A DNA stretch of 64,000 nt from Lysobacteraceae bacterium 2PB (GCA_005502915.1 SCMT01000005.1:1-64000); one strand, 5' to 3'; positions 17,685-26,900 are shown, counted from the first letter of the stretch. The notes: generated by a model not told the origin, from the letters alone. Made by a program: numbers and translations.

Positions 17685-18338
17685 TCAGTGCCTCCCTGCT
17701 GCGTGTGCATCGATCGGCGGCTTGCTCGCGATGAGGCGTTGCGCGGGGATGGCCTCCGAAGGCACGGTGACCTGCACGCTCGTGGGCGCCGAGCGCGGAT
17801 GCCAGAAGACCAGGGAACCCGATCCGGACGGCAGGCCTTCGAGGCGATAGCGTCCGCTGCGGTCTGGACGCGCGAAGTACGGCGTCGACAGGACGAGGAT
17901 GTTGGCGCGCATCGACTGGTGCACGCTGCAGTTCACCACCACCAGGCCGGCCCGCCTGAACGTATGCTCCCGCGACACGCCTGCGCCGTAGAACCCGAGG
18001 TCGAACCCGTTCGCGCCGCTGCGCGAGAACACGTTGTGGAGGATCGTGTCGCTGTTGGGGAAACTCACCGTGCTGCCCTGCGGCACCACCAGCAGCGAAG
18101 GCGAAAAGCCCTTGCTGCGCGTATCCACCTTGAAGCGGCCTGGCGCAGGCCGCAGCTCGACGCCTTTCGGCAGGTAGTAGACGACCGTTTCGGCAACCTC
18201 GCCTGCATGGACGTCCTGCCGGCCATCGCCGACGAGTTCGACGCGGCCACGCAACGCGGCCCCGTCGCGCGCCTGCGCGAATCCGGCAGACATCAGCACC
18301 AGGGCCAACAGGCCCCGGCACGACAGTACGATATGCAT
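17685..18338 (-). CDS. Exported cupredoxin-like (methylamine-utilisation-type) protein, 217 aa
   Basis: A signal peptide (GLLALVLMSAGFAQARD) leads into a beta-sandwich resembling plastocyanin-like proteins: VVPQGSTVSFPNSDTILHNV supplies a His in the usual blue-copper position, and VVNCSVHQSMRANILVL supplies the Cys and second His with a Met two residues on. That set (H, C, H, M) fits a type 1 copper site. The C-terminal part (GRYRLEGLPSGSGSLVFWH) looks like a carboxypeptidase-regulatory-like beta domain. A GGGGAG Shine-Dalgarno sequence precedes ATG 18338. It leads a leftward operon whose last gene is an exported globin, hinting at periplasmic redox or NO biology. Confidence 0.8.
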   Translation of the reverse strand: MHIVLSCRGLLALVLMSAGFAQARDGAALRGRVELVGDGRQDVHAGEVAETVVYYLPKGVELRPAPGRFKVDTRSKGFSPSLLVVPQGSTVSFPNSDTILHNVFSRSGANGFDLGFYGAGVSREHTFRRAGLVVVNCSVHQSMRANILVLSTPYFARPDRSGRYRLEGLPSGSGSLVFWHPRSAPTSVQVTVPSEAIPAQRLIASKPPIDAHAAGRH

Positions 18339-18614
18339 GTACTCCCCCTGTATACGATCTCGCTTCACGGAGTCATTTCCGTGGGCGGCATGCATCACTA
18401 CGGGGAGGAGGACGGTACGGATGCGAGGCATGCGGATGACGCGCCTCGCGCAGCCGACCGGAGGCATGCGAACGCGAGGAGCGATTCCATTAGACTACGG
18501 CGCCTGCGGCCCCTATGGGCCGTTTCACCAAGCCGCTGATCCAAACGAATTCAACGACTTGCCACATACCCCGGCGTATCTTCCAGCCAACACGCCGGCG
18601 CACTGGAGCTTCCG

Positions 18615-19715
18615 ATGATCTTCGAACACGTCGAAAACTACGGCCACGAGCAGGTCGTGTTCTGCCACAACAAGGATGCCGGCCTCAAGGCCATCATCGC
18701 CATCCACAACACCGTGCTCGGCCCCGCGCTGGGCGGTCTGCGGATGTGGCCGTACAAGACCGAGCAGGACGCGCTGAACGACGTGCTGCGCCTGTCCCGC
18801 GGCATGACCTACAAGAACGCGGTGGCCGGCCTGAACATCGGCGGCGGCAAGGCCGTCATCATCGGCGACCCGTCGAAGGACAAGTCCGAAGCCCTGTTCC
18901 GCGCGTTCGGCAAGTTCGTCGACTCGCTGGGCGGCCGCTACATCACCGCCGAGGACGTCGGCATCGATGTCAACGACATGGAATACGTGTACCGCGAGAC
19001 CGAGTACGTGACCGGCGTGCACCAGGTCCACGGTGGTTCGGGCGATCCTTCGCCGTTCACCGCCTACGGCACCCTGCAGGGCCTGATGGCCACGCTGAAC
19101 CGCAAGTTCGGCGACGAGGAAGTGGGCCGCCGCAGCTACGCGGTGCAGGGCCTGGGCCACGTCGGCATGGAGTTCGTGAAGCTGCTCAAGGAGCGCGGCG
19201 CGAAGATCTTCGTCACCGACATCAACAAGAAGCTGGTCGAGGAAGCCGTGGACGAATACGGCGCCGAAGCCGTGTCGCCGGACGAGATCTACGACGTGAA
19301 CTGTGACGTCTACTCGCCCTGCGCCCTGGGCGGCACCGTCAACGAGCAGACCCTGCCGCGCCTGAAGGCCAAGATCATCTGCGGCGCCGCCAACAACCAG
19401 CTGGCGAACAACGCGATCGGCGACGAAGTCACCAAGCGCGGCATCCTGTACGCCCCCGACTACGCGGTGAACGCCGGCGGCGTGATGAACGTGTCGCTGG
19501 AGATCGACGGCTACAACCGCGAGCGCGCGATGCGCATGATGCGGACGATCTACCACAACCTCGGCCGCATCTACGAGATCTCCGACCGCGACGGCATCCC
19601 GACCTACCTGGCCGCCGACCGCCTCGCCGAGGAGCGCATCTCGGCGATCGGCAAGCTCAAGCTTCCGATGGGCCGCACCGCGCCGCGTTTCCTCGGCCGG
19701 ATGCGGGGTCACTGA
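18615..19715 (+). CDS. ldh: Leucine dehydrogenase (Glu/Leu/Phe/Val dehydrogenase family), 366 aa
   Basis: This NAD-dependent amino-acid dehydrogenase oxidatively deaminates leucine and other branched-chain amino acids to the 2-oxo acids. The substrate-binding GGLRMWPY segment, the catalytic Lys in NIGGGKAVIIGDP (about residue 80), ITAEDVGIDVNDM, the Rossmann loop VQGLGHVGMEFVKLL (about residue 175) and NAGGVMNVSLE are all present. The length is as expected for leucine/valine dehydrogenases (about 350-370). It stands at the head of a series of leucine-catabolic genes and ends in its own terminator, so it is probably a separate transcript. It is divergent from the cupredoxin operon. Confidence 0.92.
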   Translation: MIFEHVENYGHEQVVFCHNKDAGLKAIIAIHNTVLGPALGGLRMWPYKTEQDALNDVLRLSRGMTYKNAVAGLNIGGGKAVIIGDPSKDKSEALFRAFGKFVDSLGGRYITAEDVGIDVNDMEYVYRETEYVTGVHQVHGGSGDPSPFTAYGTLQGLMATLNRKFGDEEVGRRSYAVQGLGHVGMEFVKLLKERGAKIFVTDINKKLVEEAVDEYGAEAVSPDEIYDVNCDVYSPCALGGTVNEQTLPRLKAKIICGAANNQLANNAIGDEVTKRGILYAPDYAVNAGGVMNVSLEIDGYNRERAMRMMRTIYHNLGRIYEISDRDGIPTYLAADRLAEERISAIGKLKLPMGRTAPRFLGRMRGH

Positions 19716-19736
19716 TACAACCGATCCATTTCGGTG

Positions 19737-19757
19737 ACGGGGCTTCGGCCCCGTTTT
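19737..19757 (+). terminator. Rho-independent terminator after ldh
   Basis: Stem ACGGGGC (19737-19743), TTCG tetraloop and GCCCCGT (19748-19754) are followed by a short T run, 21 bp after the ldh stop. Confidence 0.85.
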
Positions 19758-19818
19758 CCGTTTCGACGTCGCGACCCGGCGTCATTCGACAGCAAACCAG
19801 ACGAGCACGAGAACGACC

Positions 19819-20976
19819 ATGCGTCCATTCCCCCTGGGTGAAGACATCGATGCGCTGCGCGAGGCGGTCCGCCGCTTCGCCGAGACCGAGATCGCGCCGC
19901 GCGCGGCGAAGATCGACGAAGAGAACGCCTTTCCGCAGGACCTGTGGGCCAAGCTCGGCGAGATGGGCCTGCTCGGCATCACCGTGCCGGGCGAGTTCGG
20001 CGGCAGCGACATGGGCTACCTGGCCCACCTGATCGCGATGGAAGAAATCTCCCGCGCCTCCGGTTCGGTCGGCCTGAGCTACGGCGCGCACTCGAACCTC
20101 TGCGTGAGCAATCTCTACGCCAACGGCAACCAGGCGCAGCGCGAGAAATACCTGCCGAAGCTGTGCAGCGGCGAGTGGAAGGGCGCGCTGGCGATGAGCG
20201 AACCGGGCGCGGGTTCGGACGTGGTGGGTTCGATGAGCTGCCGCGCCGAGTTCAAGGGCGACCGCTGGGTGGCCAACGGCAACAAGATGTGGATCACCAA
20301 CGGCCCCGAGGCCGACGTGCTGATCGTGTACATGCGCACCGCCAGCCGCGAGCTGGGCAGCAAGTGCATGACCGCGTTCCTCGTCGAGAAGGGCATGCCG
20401 GGCTTCCGCACTGCGCAGAAGCTGGACAAGCTGGGCATGCGCGGCAGCAACACCTGCGAGCTGGTGTTCGAGAACTGCGAGATCCCGTCCGAGAACGTGC
20501 TGGGCGAGGTCAACAACGGCGTGAAGGTGCTGATGAGCGGCCTGAACACAGAGCGCCTGGTGCTGAGCGGCGGCCCGCTGGGCCTGATGCAGGCGGCGCT
20601 GGACATCGCCCTGCCCTACGTGCGCGACCGTCGCCAGTTCGGCCAGGCGATCGGCACCTTCGGCATCATGCAGGCGAAGATCGCCGACATGTACACCGCC
20701 CTGCAGTCCAGCCGCGCCTTCGCCTACCAGGTGGCGCGCGATTACGACGGCGGCTACAAGTCGCGCATCGATGCCGCGAGCTGCCTCATGCATGCGTCGG
20801 AATCGGCGGTGAAGGTGGCGCTGGAAGCGATCCAGACCCTCGGCGGCAACGGCTACATCAACGAGTACCCGACCGGCCGCATCCTGCGCGACGCCAAGCT
20901 GTACGAGATCGGCGCCGGCACCAACGAGATCCGCCGCATGCTGATCGGCCGCGAGCTGTTCAACGGCAATTTCTGA
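19819..20976 (+). CDS. liuA: Isovaleryl-CoA dehydrogenase, 385 aa
   Basis: This FAD enzyme of the acyl-CoA dehydrogenase family converts isovaleryl-CoA to 3-methylcrotonyl-CoA, the committed step of leucine breakdown. Signatures include [39 protein letters not shown] (typical of the isovaleryl subgroup), [52 protein letters not shown] and the C-terminal [19 protein letters not shown]. It is full length. A terminator follows immediately. Other pathway genes (carboxylase subunits, hydratase, HMG-CoA lyase) are further along on the same strand but are not contiguous. Confidence 0.95.
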   Translation: MRPFPLGEDIDALREAVRRFAETEIAPRAAKIDEENAFPQDLWAKLGEMGLLGITVPGEFGGSDMGYLAHLIAMEEISRASGSVGLSYGAHSNLCVSNLYANGNQAQREKYLPKLCSGEWKGALAMSEPGAGSDVVGSMSCRAEFKGDRWVANGNKMWITNGPEADVLIVYMRTASRELGSKCMTAFLVEKGMPGFRTAQKLDKLGMRGSNTCELVFENCEIPSENVLGEVNNGVKVLMSGLNTERLVLSGGPLGLMQAALDIALPYVRDRRQFGQAIGTFGIMQAKIADMYTALQSSRAFAYQVARDYDGGYKSRIDAASCLMHASESAVKVALEAIQTLGGNGYINEYPTGRILRDAKLYEIGAGTNEIRRMLIGRELFNGNF

Positions 20977-21000
20977 TCGGTGCGTTCGCTGCGAACGACG

Positions 21001-21030
21001 AAGGCCGCGACTCAAGTCGCGGCCTTTTCG
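21001..21030 (+). terminator. Rho-independent terminator after liuA
   Basis: Perfect 11-bp stem AAGGCCGCGAC (21001-21011)/GTCGCGGCCTT (21016-21026) with TCAA loop and TTTTC tail. The A-run on the opposite strand means it may also serve the leftward gene ending at 21049. Confidence 0.9.
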
Positions 21031-21048
21031 TTTGCAGCTGCGGAAGCC

Positions 21049-21756
21049 TCACGCCCGCGCGGGCATCGCCGTGGTCGTCGCGGCCTTCGGCATGTACTTG
21101 CGGTTGAGCCAGGCCATGACCACGAACGACAGCGACAACGGCAGGAACCAGGCGATCAGGTGGTACCAGCCCGGCGGGTCGATGCCGACCATGCGGATGA
21201 TCCGATCGAAGCCGATGGCGAGGAAGGCGATGTGCGTCGCGACGCCGCAGCCGACCATCGCCGAATAATGTTCCTTCATCCACCAGCGCATCGCCGTCAT
21301 CGGCCGCGCACGACGGACCAGCATCTGCACGCCGGTCAGCATGCCCACCATGCTGAAGCCCATCAGCAGGACCTGCGACATCTTCATGCCGACCGCGAAC
21401 ACGAGGGCCGATGCGGCGAGGTTCAGCACCGCCACCCACAGGTAGGCACCGTCGCGGAACGCCGCCTGGTCGCGCTTGCGCCTGACCGCGCGCCAGCCCA
21501 TCCACAGGCCGGTCGCGGTGATCACCACCAGGTAGGCGAGGAAGGTGGCGATGCCCGGCTTGCCGCGCAGGCCGATGATGATCGCCATCGGCATCGCGGT
21601 CACGATGATGCCGAGCATCGCGATCATGTAGGCCTTGCCCACGCGCAGGTGCCAAGGCGCGCCCTTCTTCGCGAAGGCGGCCATCCAGAAGGTGACCAGG
21701 GCGACCAGGCCGCACAGGCCGTGCGCGGCCAGCAGGATCTTGTAGAGCGTGTCCAT
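21049..21756 (-). CDS. Integral membrane protein, about seven TM helices, 235 aa
   Basis: About seven hydrophobic helices span almost the whole protein, with two Arg/Lys-rich cytoplasmic loops (RAVRRKRDQ and RRARPMTAMRWW). A His in LLAAHGLCGLVALVTFW, the His in KEHYSAMVG and the His of VATHIAFLAIG could coordinate a heme or metal, as in DUF2306-like membrane proteins, which it resembles in layout. The C-terminus is basic (MPKAATTTAMPARA). Function is unknown. It is divergently transcribed from the two-component system at 21914, so the 157-bp gap probably carries both promoters, and the protein could be a target of that system. Confidence 0.65.
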   Translation of the reverse strand: MDTLYKILLAAHGLCGLVALVTFWMAAFAKKGAPWHLRVGKAYMIAMLGIIVTAMPMAIIIGLRGKPGIATFLAYLVVITATGLWMGWRAVRRKRDQAAFRDGAYLWVAVLNLAASALVFAVGMKMSQVLLMGFSMVGMLTGVQMLVRRARPMTAMRWWMKEHYSAMVGCGVATHIAFLAIGFDRIIRMVGIDPPGWYHLIAWFLPLSLSFVVMAWLNRKYMPKAATTTAMPARA

Positions 21757-21913
21757 GTCGTGACTCCATCGGGAAGGGCATCGGGAATGACGACAGTCTC
21801 CGGATCAGGGCATCGGCGCGGCACCTGCCCGTGGTCACCGCGCGGGGGTGAGAAAAGTCACCTCGTGCGCGCGGCGGCTTCCGCAGGCAGGAACGGGCTG
21901 CCATGCTGATGCC

Positions 21914-23101
21914 ATGACCACGCCTGCCCTGCACCGCGATACAGCGACGCCCGCCGATGGCCCGCTGGCCACCGGACTGTTTTCGACGCACCTGCTGTCG
22001 GCGCTGAACATCGCCGCCTACGTCACCTGGCTGGCGATCGCCTTCGCCGTGCTGGAACCGGAGAAGCTGGCTGCAGGCGACCCGCGCGAGTGGCTCGGCG
22101 CCACCTGCCTGCTCGGCATCCTCGCGCTGTACATGGCCTGCGCGCTGGCCGGGCGCGACGGCCGTGGCGGACTCGCCCGCGTCCTCGGCCAGGGCGTGCT
22201 GATCCTCGCCGCCGAAGCCTTGCTCGGCAGCGGCCAGAACTCGGTGCTGCTGATCATCGTCGCCGGGCAACTGGTGCTGATGCTGCCGCTGCGCGGCTTC
22301 GTCGCGGTGATGCTGGCGTTCAACGCCGGGCTGGCGCTGATCTGGCTGGAACGCGGCGTGCCGCCAAGCGGGGCGCTGGTGTCCCTCCTGCAGATCGGCG
22401 CATTCCAAGCCTTCTCCGCCCTCACCGGCCATTACGCCGGCAGCCGCGAGCAGGCGCGCGAGCACCTGGCGCAGGTCAACGCCGAACTGCTGGCGACAAG
22501 GCGCCTGCTGGAGGAATCCGCGCGCGCCGGCGAACGCCTGAAACTCTCCCGCGAGCTGCACGACGTGGCCGGGCACAGCCTGACCGCGCTCAAGCTCAAC
22601 CTCACCCGGCTGGCGCGCGATCCGGCGCTGGCCGGTCGCGAGGAGATCGTGCTGTCCGCGCAGCTCGCCGACGACCTGCTGGCGCAGATCCGCCAGGTGG
22701 TCGGGGCGCTGCGCGCGCACGACGGTCTTGACCTGCGCGCGGCCCTGCTGGCCCTTGGCCGGCCGGTGCCCGGAGTGCGCATCGACATGGATATCGAGGA
22801 CGGCCTGCGCGTCGACGACATCGACCAGGCCGAGGCCCTGCTGCGCTGCGCCCAGGAAGCGATCACCAATGCCCTGCGCCACGGCCGCGCCCGCCACATC
22901 CGCCTCCGCCTGCAACGCGACGGCACCGGGCTCGCGCTGACGATCGACAACGACGGCCTCGCGCCTTCGCGCGTGGACGAAGGCAACGGCCTGACCGGCA
23001 TGCGCGAGCGTCTGGCCGCGATCGGCGGCCGGCTGGAGATCGAACCGACGCCCCCGCGCGGCCTGCGCGTCGTCGCGCGCATCGAGGACGCACACGCATG
23101 A
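21914..23101 (+). CDS. Membrane sensor histidine kinase, DesK/NarX-like (HisKA_3), 395 aa
   Basis: Five or six membrane helices occupy residues 20-180. They are followed by a short coiled-coil linker and a HisKA_3 dimerisation domain with the phosphoacceptor in LSRELHDVAGHSLTALK (His about 215). A HATPase_c domain follows, with the N-box AQEAITNALRHG and the G-box GNGLTGMRERL. There is no extracellular sensor domain, so the membrane segment itself may sense, as in DesK. The start at 21914 begins MTTPALHRDTAT; upstream in-frame codons are basic and were rejected. It overlaps the response regulator by 4 bp (ATGA). Confidence 0.9.
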   Translation: MTTPALHRDTATPADGPLATGLFSTHLLSALNIAAYVTWLAIAFAVLEPEKLAAGDPREWLGATCLLGILALYMACALAGRDGRGGLARVLGQGVLILAAEALLGSGQNSVLLIIVAGQLVLMLPLRGFVAVMLAFNAGLALIWLERGVPPSGALVSLLQIGAFQAFSALTGHYAGSREQAREHLAQVNAELLATRRLLEESARAGERLKLSRELHDVAGHSLTALKLNLTRLARDPALAGREEIVLSAQLADDLLAQIRQVVGALRAHDGLDLRAALLALGRPVPGVRIDMDIEDGLRVDDIDQAEALLRCAQEAITNALRHGRARHIRLRLQRDGTGLALTIDNDGLAPSRVDEGNGLTGMRERLAAIGGRLEIEPTPPRGLRVVARIEDAHA

Positions 23102-23745
23102 GCCCGACCCCCGACCGCCCCATCCGCATCGCCCTGTGCGATGACCAGGCCCTCGTGCTGCGCGGGCTGTCCAGCCTGCTGTCGGATATCGGGATCGAGG
23201 TGGCGCTGGAGGCGCCCGACGCCGAGCGCCTCCTCGCGGCCTTGCCGCAGCGCCCGGTGGACCTGATCGTCAGCGACATCCGCATGCCCGGTCTGGGCGG
23301 CATCGGCCTGATCGGCGCCCTGCGCGAGCGCGGCGATGCCACCCCGGTGATCCTCCTGACCACCTTCGACGACCCCGACCTGATGATGCGTGCCGTCGAC
23401 GCCGGCGCGCAGGGCTTCCTGCTCAAGGACGCCTCGCCGGAAGACCTCAAGGCCGCGATCCAGCGCGTCGCCGGCGGCGAGACCCTGCTCCAGCCCGTGA
23501 GCCTGGGGCCGGTGCGCGCAGCCTGGAGCGAACCGGCCGGGACGGACACCGGCGCGAAGCTCACCGACCGCGAACGCTCGATCCTGCGCCTGGTCGCGGG
23601 TGGCTACTCCAACAAGGAGATCGCGCGCAGCCTGCACCTGTCCGAGGGCACGGTGAAGAACTACATGTCCGACCTGCTGGTGAAGCTGGACTGCCGCGAC
23701 CGCACCCACGCTGTGCTCAAGGCGATCACCCTGCGCCTGCTCTGA
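23098..23745 (+). CDS. NarL/LuxR-type response regulator, 215 aa
   Basis: The receiver domain has the acidic pocket ALCDDQALV, the phosphoacceptor Asp60 in VDLIVSDIRMPG and the conserved Lys in FLLKDASPEDL. The C-terminal LuxR HTH is complete (LTDRERSILRLVAGGYSNKE to GTVKNYMSDLLVKL). It pairs with the kinase upstream, overlapping it by 4 bp. Targets cannot be read from the sequence; the divergent membrane protein at 21049-21756 is the nearest candidate. The C-terminal LuxR domain would bind DNA upon phosphorylation, as in NarL. Confidence 0.92.
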   Translation: MSPTPDRPIRIALCDDQALVLRGLSSLLSDIGIEVALEAPDAERLLAALPQRPVDLIVSDIRMPGLGGIGLIGALRERGDATPVILLTTFDDPDLMMRAVDAGAQGFLLKDASPEDLKAAIQRVAGGETLLQPVSLGPVRAAWSEPAGTDTGAKLTDRERSILRLVAGGYSNKEIARSLHLSEGTVKNYMSDLLVKLDCRDRTHAVLKAITLRLL

Positions 23746-23970
23746 CGCCCCTGTCTGGAGACGCCTGCGGGCGACCGGCGCCATGCCGAATCTGGCGGAG
23801 ATCAGGACAGGGCCGGACCTGACCGATCCGGCATGTTCGCTGTCCAATGGTCCATTTGCCGCACTGCAGCACGGCGTCGCATAATCGGACCGTCGCCGCG
23901 CCGCCCCACGCCCGCGCCGGCCCAGATACGACCGACTAGCGCCCCCCGGCGCACCCGCCACGGAGTCCAC

Positions 23971-25146
23971 ATGTCCGACATCGTCATCGTCGGTGCCAAG
24001 CGCACCGCCATCGGTTCCTTCCTCGGCCAGTTCACCGGCGTTCCCACCCCCACCCTCGGCGCCGCGGCCATCGCCGGCGCGCTCGACCAGGCCGGCGTCG
24101 CGCCGGACCAGGTCGACGAGGTCATCATGGGCTGCGTGCTGCCCGCCGGCCTCGGTCAGGCCCCGGCCCGCCAGGCCGCCCTCGCCGCCAAGCTGCCGAC
24201 CTCGGCCGGCTGCACCACCATCAACAAGGTCTGCGGCTCGGGCATGAAGGCGATCATGCTCGCCCACGACCTGATCAAGGCCGGCTCGGCCTCGGTCGTC
24301 GTCGCCGGCGGCATGGAATCCATGACCAACGCCCCGCACCTGCTGAACGGCTCGCGCACCGGCCTGCGCTACGGCAGCGGCGAGTTCCTCGACCACATGG
24401 CGTGGGACGGCCTGACCAACCCGTACGACAAGCAGGCCATGGGCGTCTTCGGCGACGCCGCCTGCCACAAGTACGCGTTCGACCGCGCCGCGCTCGACGC
24501 CTACTCGGCCGAAAGCGTCACACGTGCCCAGAAGGCCATCGCCGAGGGTGCGTTCAAGGACGAAATCGCCCCGGTTACGGTTGTTACGCGCAAGGGCGAA
24601 ACGGTCGTCGACACCGACGAAGAGCCCGGCAAGATCGATCCGTCGAAGATCCCCGGCCTGCGCGCCGCGTTCGGCAAGGATGGCGTGCTGACCGCCGCCT
24701 CGTCGTCGAAGATTTCCGACGGTGCTGCCGCCACGCTGGTGATGTCCGCCGACGAAGCGCAGCGTCGCGGCGTCACGCCGCTCGCGCGCATCGTCGCGCA
24801 CGCCACGCATGCGCAGGCACCCGAATGGTTCACCACCGCGCCGGTCGATGCGATCCGCAAAGTGCTTGAAAAAGCGGGCTGGAGCGTCGGCGACGTCGAT
24901 CTGTTCGAAGTCAACGAAGCGTTCGCCTGCGTCGCGATGGCGCCGATGAAGGATCTCGGCATCGCACACGAGAAGCTCAACATCCGCGGCGGTGCATGCG
25001 CGCTCGGCCACCCGATCGGCGCCAGCGGCGCACGCCTGGTGGTCACGCTGATCGCGGCATTGCGTGCCACCGGCGGCAAGCGCGGCGTGGCCTCGCTGTG
25101 CATCGGCGGCGGCGAAGCCACCGCGATCGCGATCGAGCTTCCATAA
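23971..25146 (+). CDS. Acetyl-CoA C-acetyltransferase (thiolase II), 391 aa
   Basis: This biosynthetic-type thiolase interconverts acetoacetyl-CoA and two acetyl-CoA. The nucleophile is Cys88 in TTINKVCGSGMKAI, with the NEAFA motif, the His of ALGHPIGASGAR and the acid/base Cys of SLCIGGGEATAI all in place. The length is typical (about 390). The start at 23971 has a CGGAG Shine-Dalgarno sequence and avoids a long Arg/Pro-rich upstream extension. In this neighbourhood it can act on acetoacetate-derived acetoacetyl-CoA, the end product of leucine breakdown after HMG-CoA lyase. Confidence 0.93.
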   Translation: MSDIVIVGAKRTAIGSFLGQFTGVPTPTLGAAAIAGALDQAGVAPDQVDEVIMGCVLPAGLGQAPARQAALAAKLPTSAGCTTINKVCGSGMKAIMLAHDLIKAGSASVVVAGGMESMTNAPHLLNGSRTGLRYGSGEFLDHMAWDGLTNPYDKQAMGVFGDAACHKYAFDRAALDAYSAESVTRAQKAIAEGAFKDEIAPVTVVTRKGETVVDTDEEPGKIDPSKIPGLRAAFGKDGVLTAASSSKISDGAAATLVMSADEAQRRGVTPLARIVAHATHAQAPEWFTTAPVDAIRKVLEKAGWSVGDVDLFEVNEAFACVAMAPMKDLGIAHEKLNIRGGACALGHPIGASGARLVVTLIAALRATGGKRGVASLCIGGGEATAIAIELP

Positions 25147-25271
25147 GCAATCAAGACGTACAAACCGGGAGACACCGGCCACGGTCGCTTGACAGCCGAA
25201 ACGGGCTTGTCATGATGACGACCAAGCGCCGCGACACCCCGCGCCAATCCACACCATCGAGGAATCCTCAC

Positions 25272-25613
25272 ATGACCCTGAACAAGGCCCTGCTCGCTCT
25301 CGCCCTCGGTTTCGCCCTGACCGCCTGCGGCGGCAAGGGTGAGGAAGCTGCTGCCGAAGCCGAAGCCGCTGCTGCCGAAACCGCCGACTCCGCCGCCCAG
25401 GCCGTCGACTCGGCTGCCGAAGCCACCGGCGAAGCCGCCAACGCCGCAGCCGAACAGGCCGCTGCTGCTGCCGACGCCGCCGCTGCTGCTGCCCCGGGCG
25501 CCGCCGCCGACGCCGCTGCCAGCACCGAAGCGGCCGCCGACGCTGCCGCCGACGCCGCCGAAAAGGCTGCGGAAGCCGCTGAAAAGGCCGCCGACGCGAC
25601 CAAGACCAACTGA
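25272..25613 (+). CDS. Alanine-rich lipoprotein, 113 aa
   Basis: A lipoprotein signal peptide (LALALGFALTACGG) provides the lipobox LTAC with the acylated Cys. The mature part is almost entirely Ala, Glu and Asp with regular heptad-like spacing and later Lys (AAEKAAEAAEKAAD). It should be a long amphipathic helix, perhaps a coiled coil lying in the periplasm, as in Lpp-like or YtxH-like helical proteins. The start has a GAGGAA Shine-Dalgarno sequence. It is the first of three related small lipoprotein genes, each apparently with its own transcription signals. Confidence 0.8.
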   Translation: MTLNKALLALALGFALTACGGKGEEAAAEAEAAAAETADSAAQAVDSAAEATGEAANAAAEQAAAAADAAAAAAPGAAADAAASTEAAADAAADAAEKAAEAAEKAADATKTN

Positions 25614-25873
25614 TCGCCGCCCCTTCCGACCGGCACGTCCGGTCGGAAGACGCCGATCGCCCCGTTGCAGACAATCAGTTCAGTCGGGCTTCACAAGGCT
25701 GAATTGATTGCTACAATTGAAAAGGCCGCACGTTTCACCCGCGGCTTTTTCATGGTGCTGGCAAGCACCAAGTAAGTCAGTGAACGAACACATGCCGGCG
25801 AAAGCCGGACTGCCACGCGCACTGGCGTTGCCTGACCCCTAAGCAATCTCAGACAACTCCTACGGAGAGAAGT

Positions 25874-26182
25874 ATGAACACCAAGCTTTACGTCCTCCTG
25901 GCCGCCGGCGTCCTGGCCCTGTCGGCTTGCAACAAGGCTGAAGAAGCTCCGGCTACCGACGCTGCCCCGGCCACCGAAGAAGCCGCTCCGGCTGCCGACG
26001 CTGCCGCTCCGGCCGCTGACGCCGCTGCTCCGGCCGCCGACGCCGCTGCTCCGGCCGCCGACGCCGCTGCTCCGGCCGCCGACGCCGCTGCTCCGGCCGC
26101 CGACGCCGCTGCTCCGGCCGCCGACGCTGCCGCTCCGGCCGCCGACGCTGCTGCTCCGGCCGCCGAGCCGGCGAAGTCGTAA
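25874..26182 (+). CDS. Ala-Pro repeat lipoprotein, 102 aa
   Basis: The signal peptide YVLLAAGVLALSAC has the lipobox LSAC. The mature chain is a low-complexity array of the heptad A-P-A-A-D-A-A, encoded by a 21-bp tandem repeat, ending AAEPAKS. The periodic Pro breaks long helices, so it is probably an extended periplasmic spacer. A GGAGAG Shine-Dalgarno sequence precedes ATG 25874, and a strong terminator follows. The near-identical repeat units could change in number by replication slippage without shifting frame. Confidence 0.8.
   Translation: MNTKLYVLLAAGVLALSACNKAEEAPATDAAPATEEAAPAADAAAPAADAAAPAADAAAPAADAAAPAADAAAPAADAAAPAADAAAPAADAAAPAAEPAKS
25985..26173 (+). repeat. 21-bp tandem repeat, eight units plus one diverged unit
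   Basis: Units begin GCTCCGGC and recur every 21 bp from 25985, with the ninth (26153-26173) drifting into GAGCCGGCG. The central units are identical or differ by one base. The array codes for the A-P-A-A-D-A-A heptads of the lipoprotein. Confidence 0.9.
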
Positions 26183-26221
26183 TCGACTTCCGCGGAGCGC
26201 AAGCTCCGTCGCAGTACAAGG

Positions 26222-26251
26222 GAAGGCCCGCTTTGGCGGGCCTTCTTTTTT
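26222..26251 (+). terminator. Rho-independent terminator after the Ala-Pro lipoprotein
   Basis: Perfect 10-bp stem GAAGGCCCGC/GCGGGCCTTC (26222-26231 and 26236-26245), TTTG loop, followed by six T. Confidence 0.92.
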
Positions 26252-26474
26252 GTGCCTGAATCCTGAACGGCGACACCCGCGTATCGGGCACATTGCCCGG
26301 AGACATGCTGCTAGAATCCGGCGGCTTGCCGTTCGATGCCGCACGGCATCGCACGCGGGGATGCCGGACTCGCCACCGGCGAGAGGACACCGTACGCCGC
26401 CATCCCCGGCCGCGCCCTGCGATCGCAGGCACCCCATCGACGTACGACCCCTACCTTCCCATGGGAGATCCGAA

Positions 26475-26855
26475 ATGAACCACAAGCTTCTGGTCCTGCT
26501 GGCCGCCAGCGTGTTCGCCCTGTCCGCCTGCAAGAACGAAACCGAAACCGCGCAGACCGAAGCCGCCGAAGCGGCCCAGGCTGCCGACGCCGCCGTGGAC
26601 GCCGCTGGCGATGCCGCCGCCGCCGCCGGTGACGCCGCCACCCAGAGCGTCGACGCCGCTGCCGCCGCCACCGGCGAAGCCGTGAGCGAAGCCGCCGGTG
26701 CCGTCGAGAACGCTGCCGACACCGCTGCCGCCGCCACCGCCGGCGCTGCTGCCGATGCCGCCAACGCCGCTGCCGATGCCGCCAACAAGGCTGCCGACAA
26801 GGCCGAAGCCGTCGCCGACAAGGCCCAGGCCGCTGCCGAAGAAGCCAAGAAGTAA
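26475..26855 (+). CDS. Alanine-rich lipoprotein, 126 aa
   Basis: The signal peptide KLLVLLAASVFALSAC ends in the lipobox LSAC. The mature chain is a charged Ala-rich helix (ANAAADAANKAADKAEAVAD), similar in composition to the lipoprotein at 25272. A GGGAG Shine-Dalgarno sequence lies eight bases before ATG 26475. A terminator follows at 26901. The three lipoproteins look like paralogues that have diverged mainly in the low-complexity part; their N-terminal halves keep the same design. Confidence 0.8.
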   Translation: MNHKLLVLLAASVFALSACKNETETAQTEAAEAAQAADAAVDAAGDAAAAAGDAATQSVDAAAAATGEAVSEAAGAVENAADTAAAATAGAAADAANAAADAANKAADKAEAVADKAQAAAEEAKK

Positions 26856-26900
26856 TCGGCTTCGCGCACTGCGCATCGCGGACGCCTGGACGTCCGTATC

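Noticed and set aside
25985-26173. Possible CRISPR array
   Set aside because: The units are contiguous with no spacers, have a 21-bp period and encode a lipoprotein in frame.
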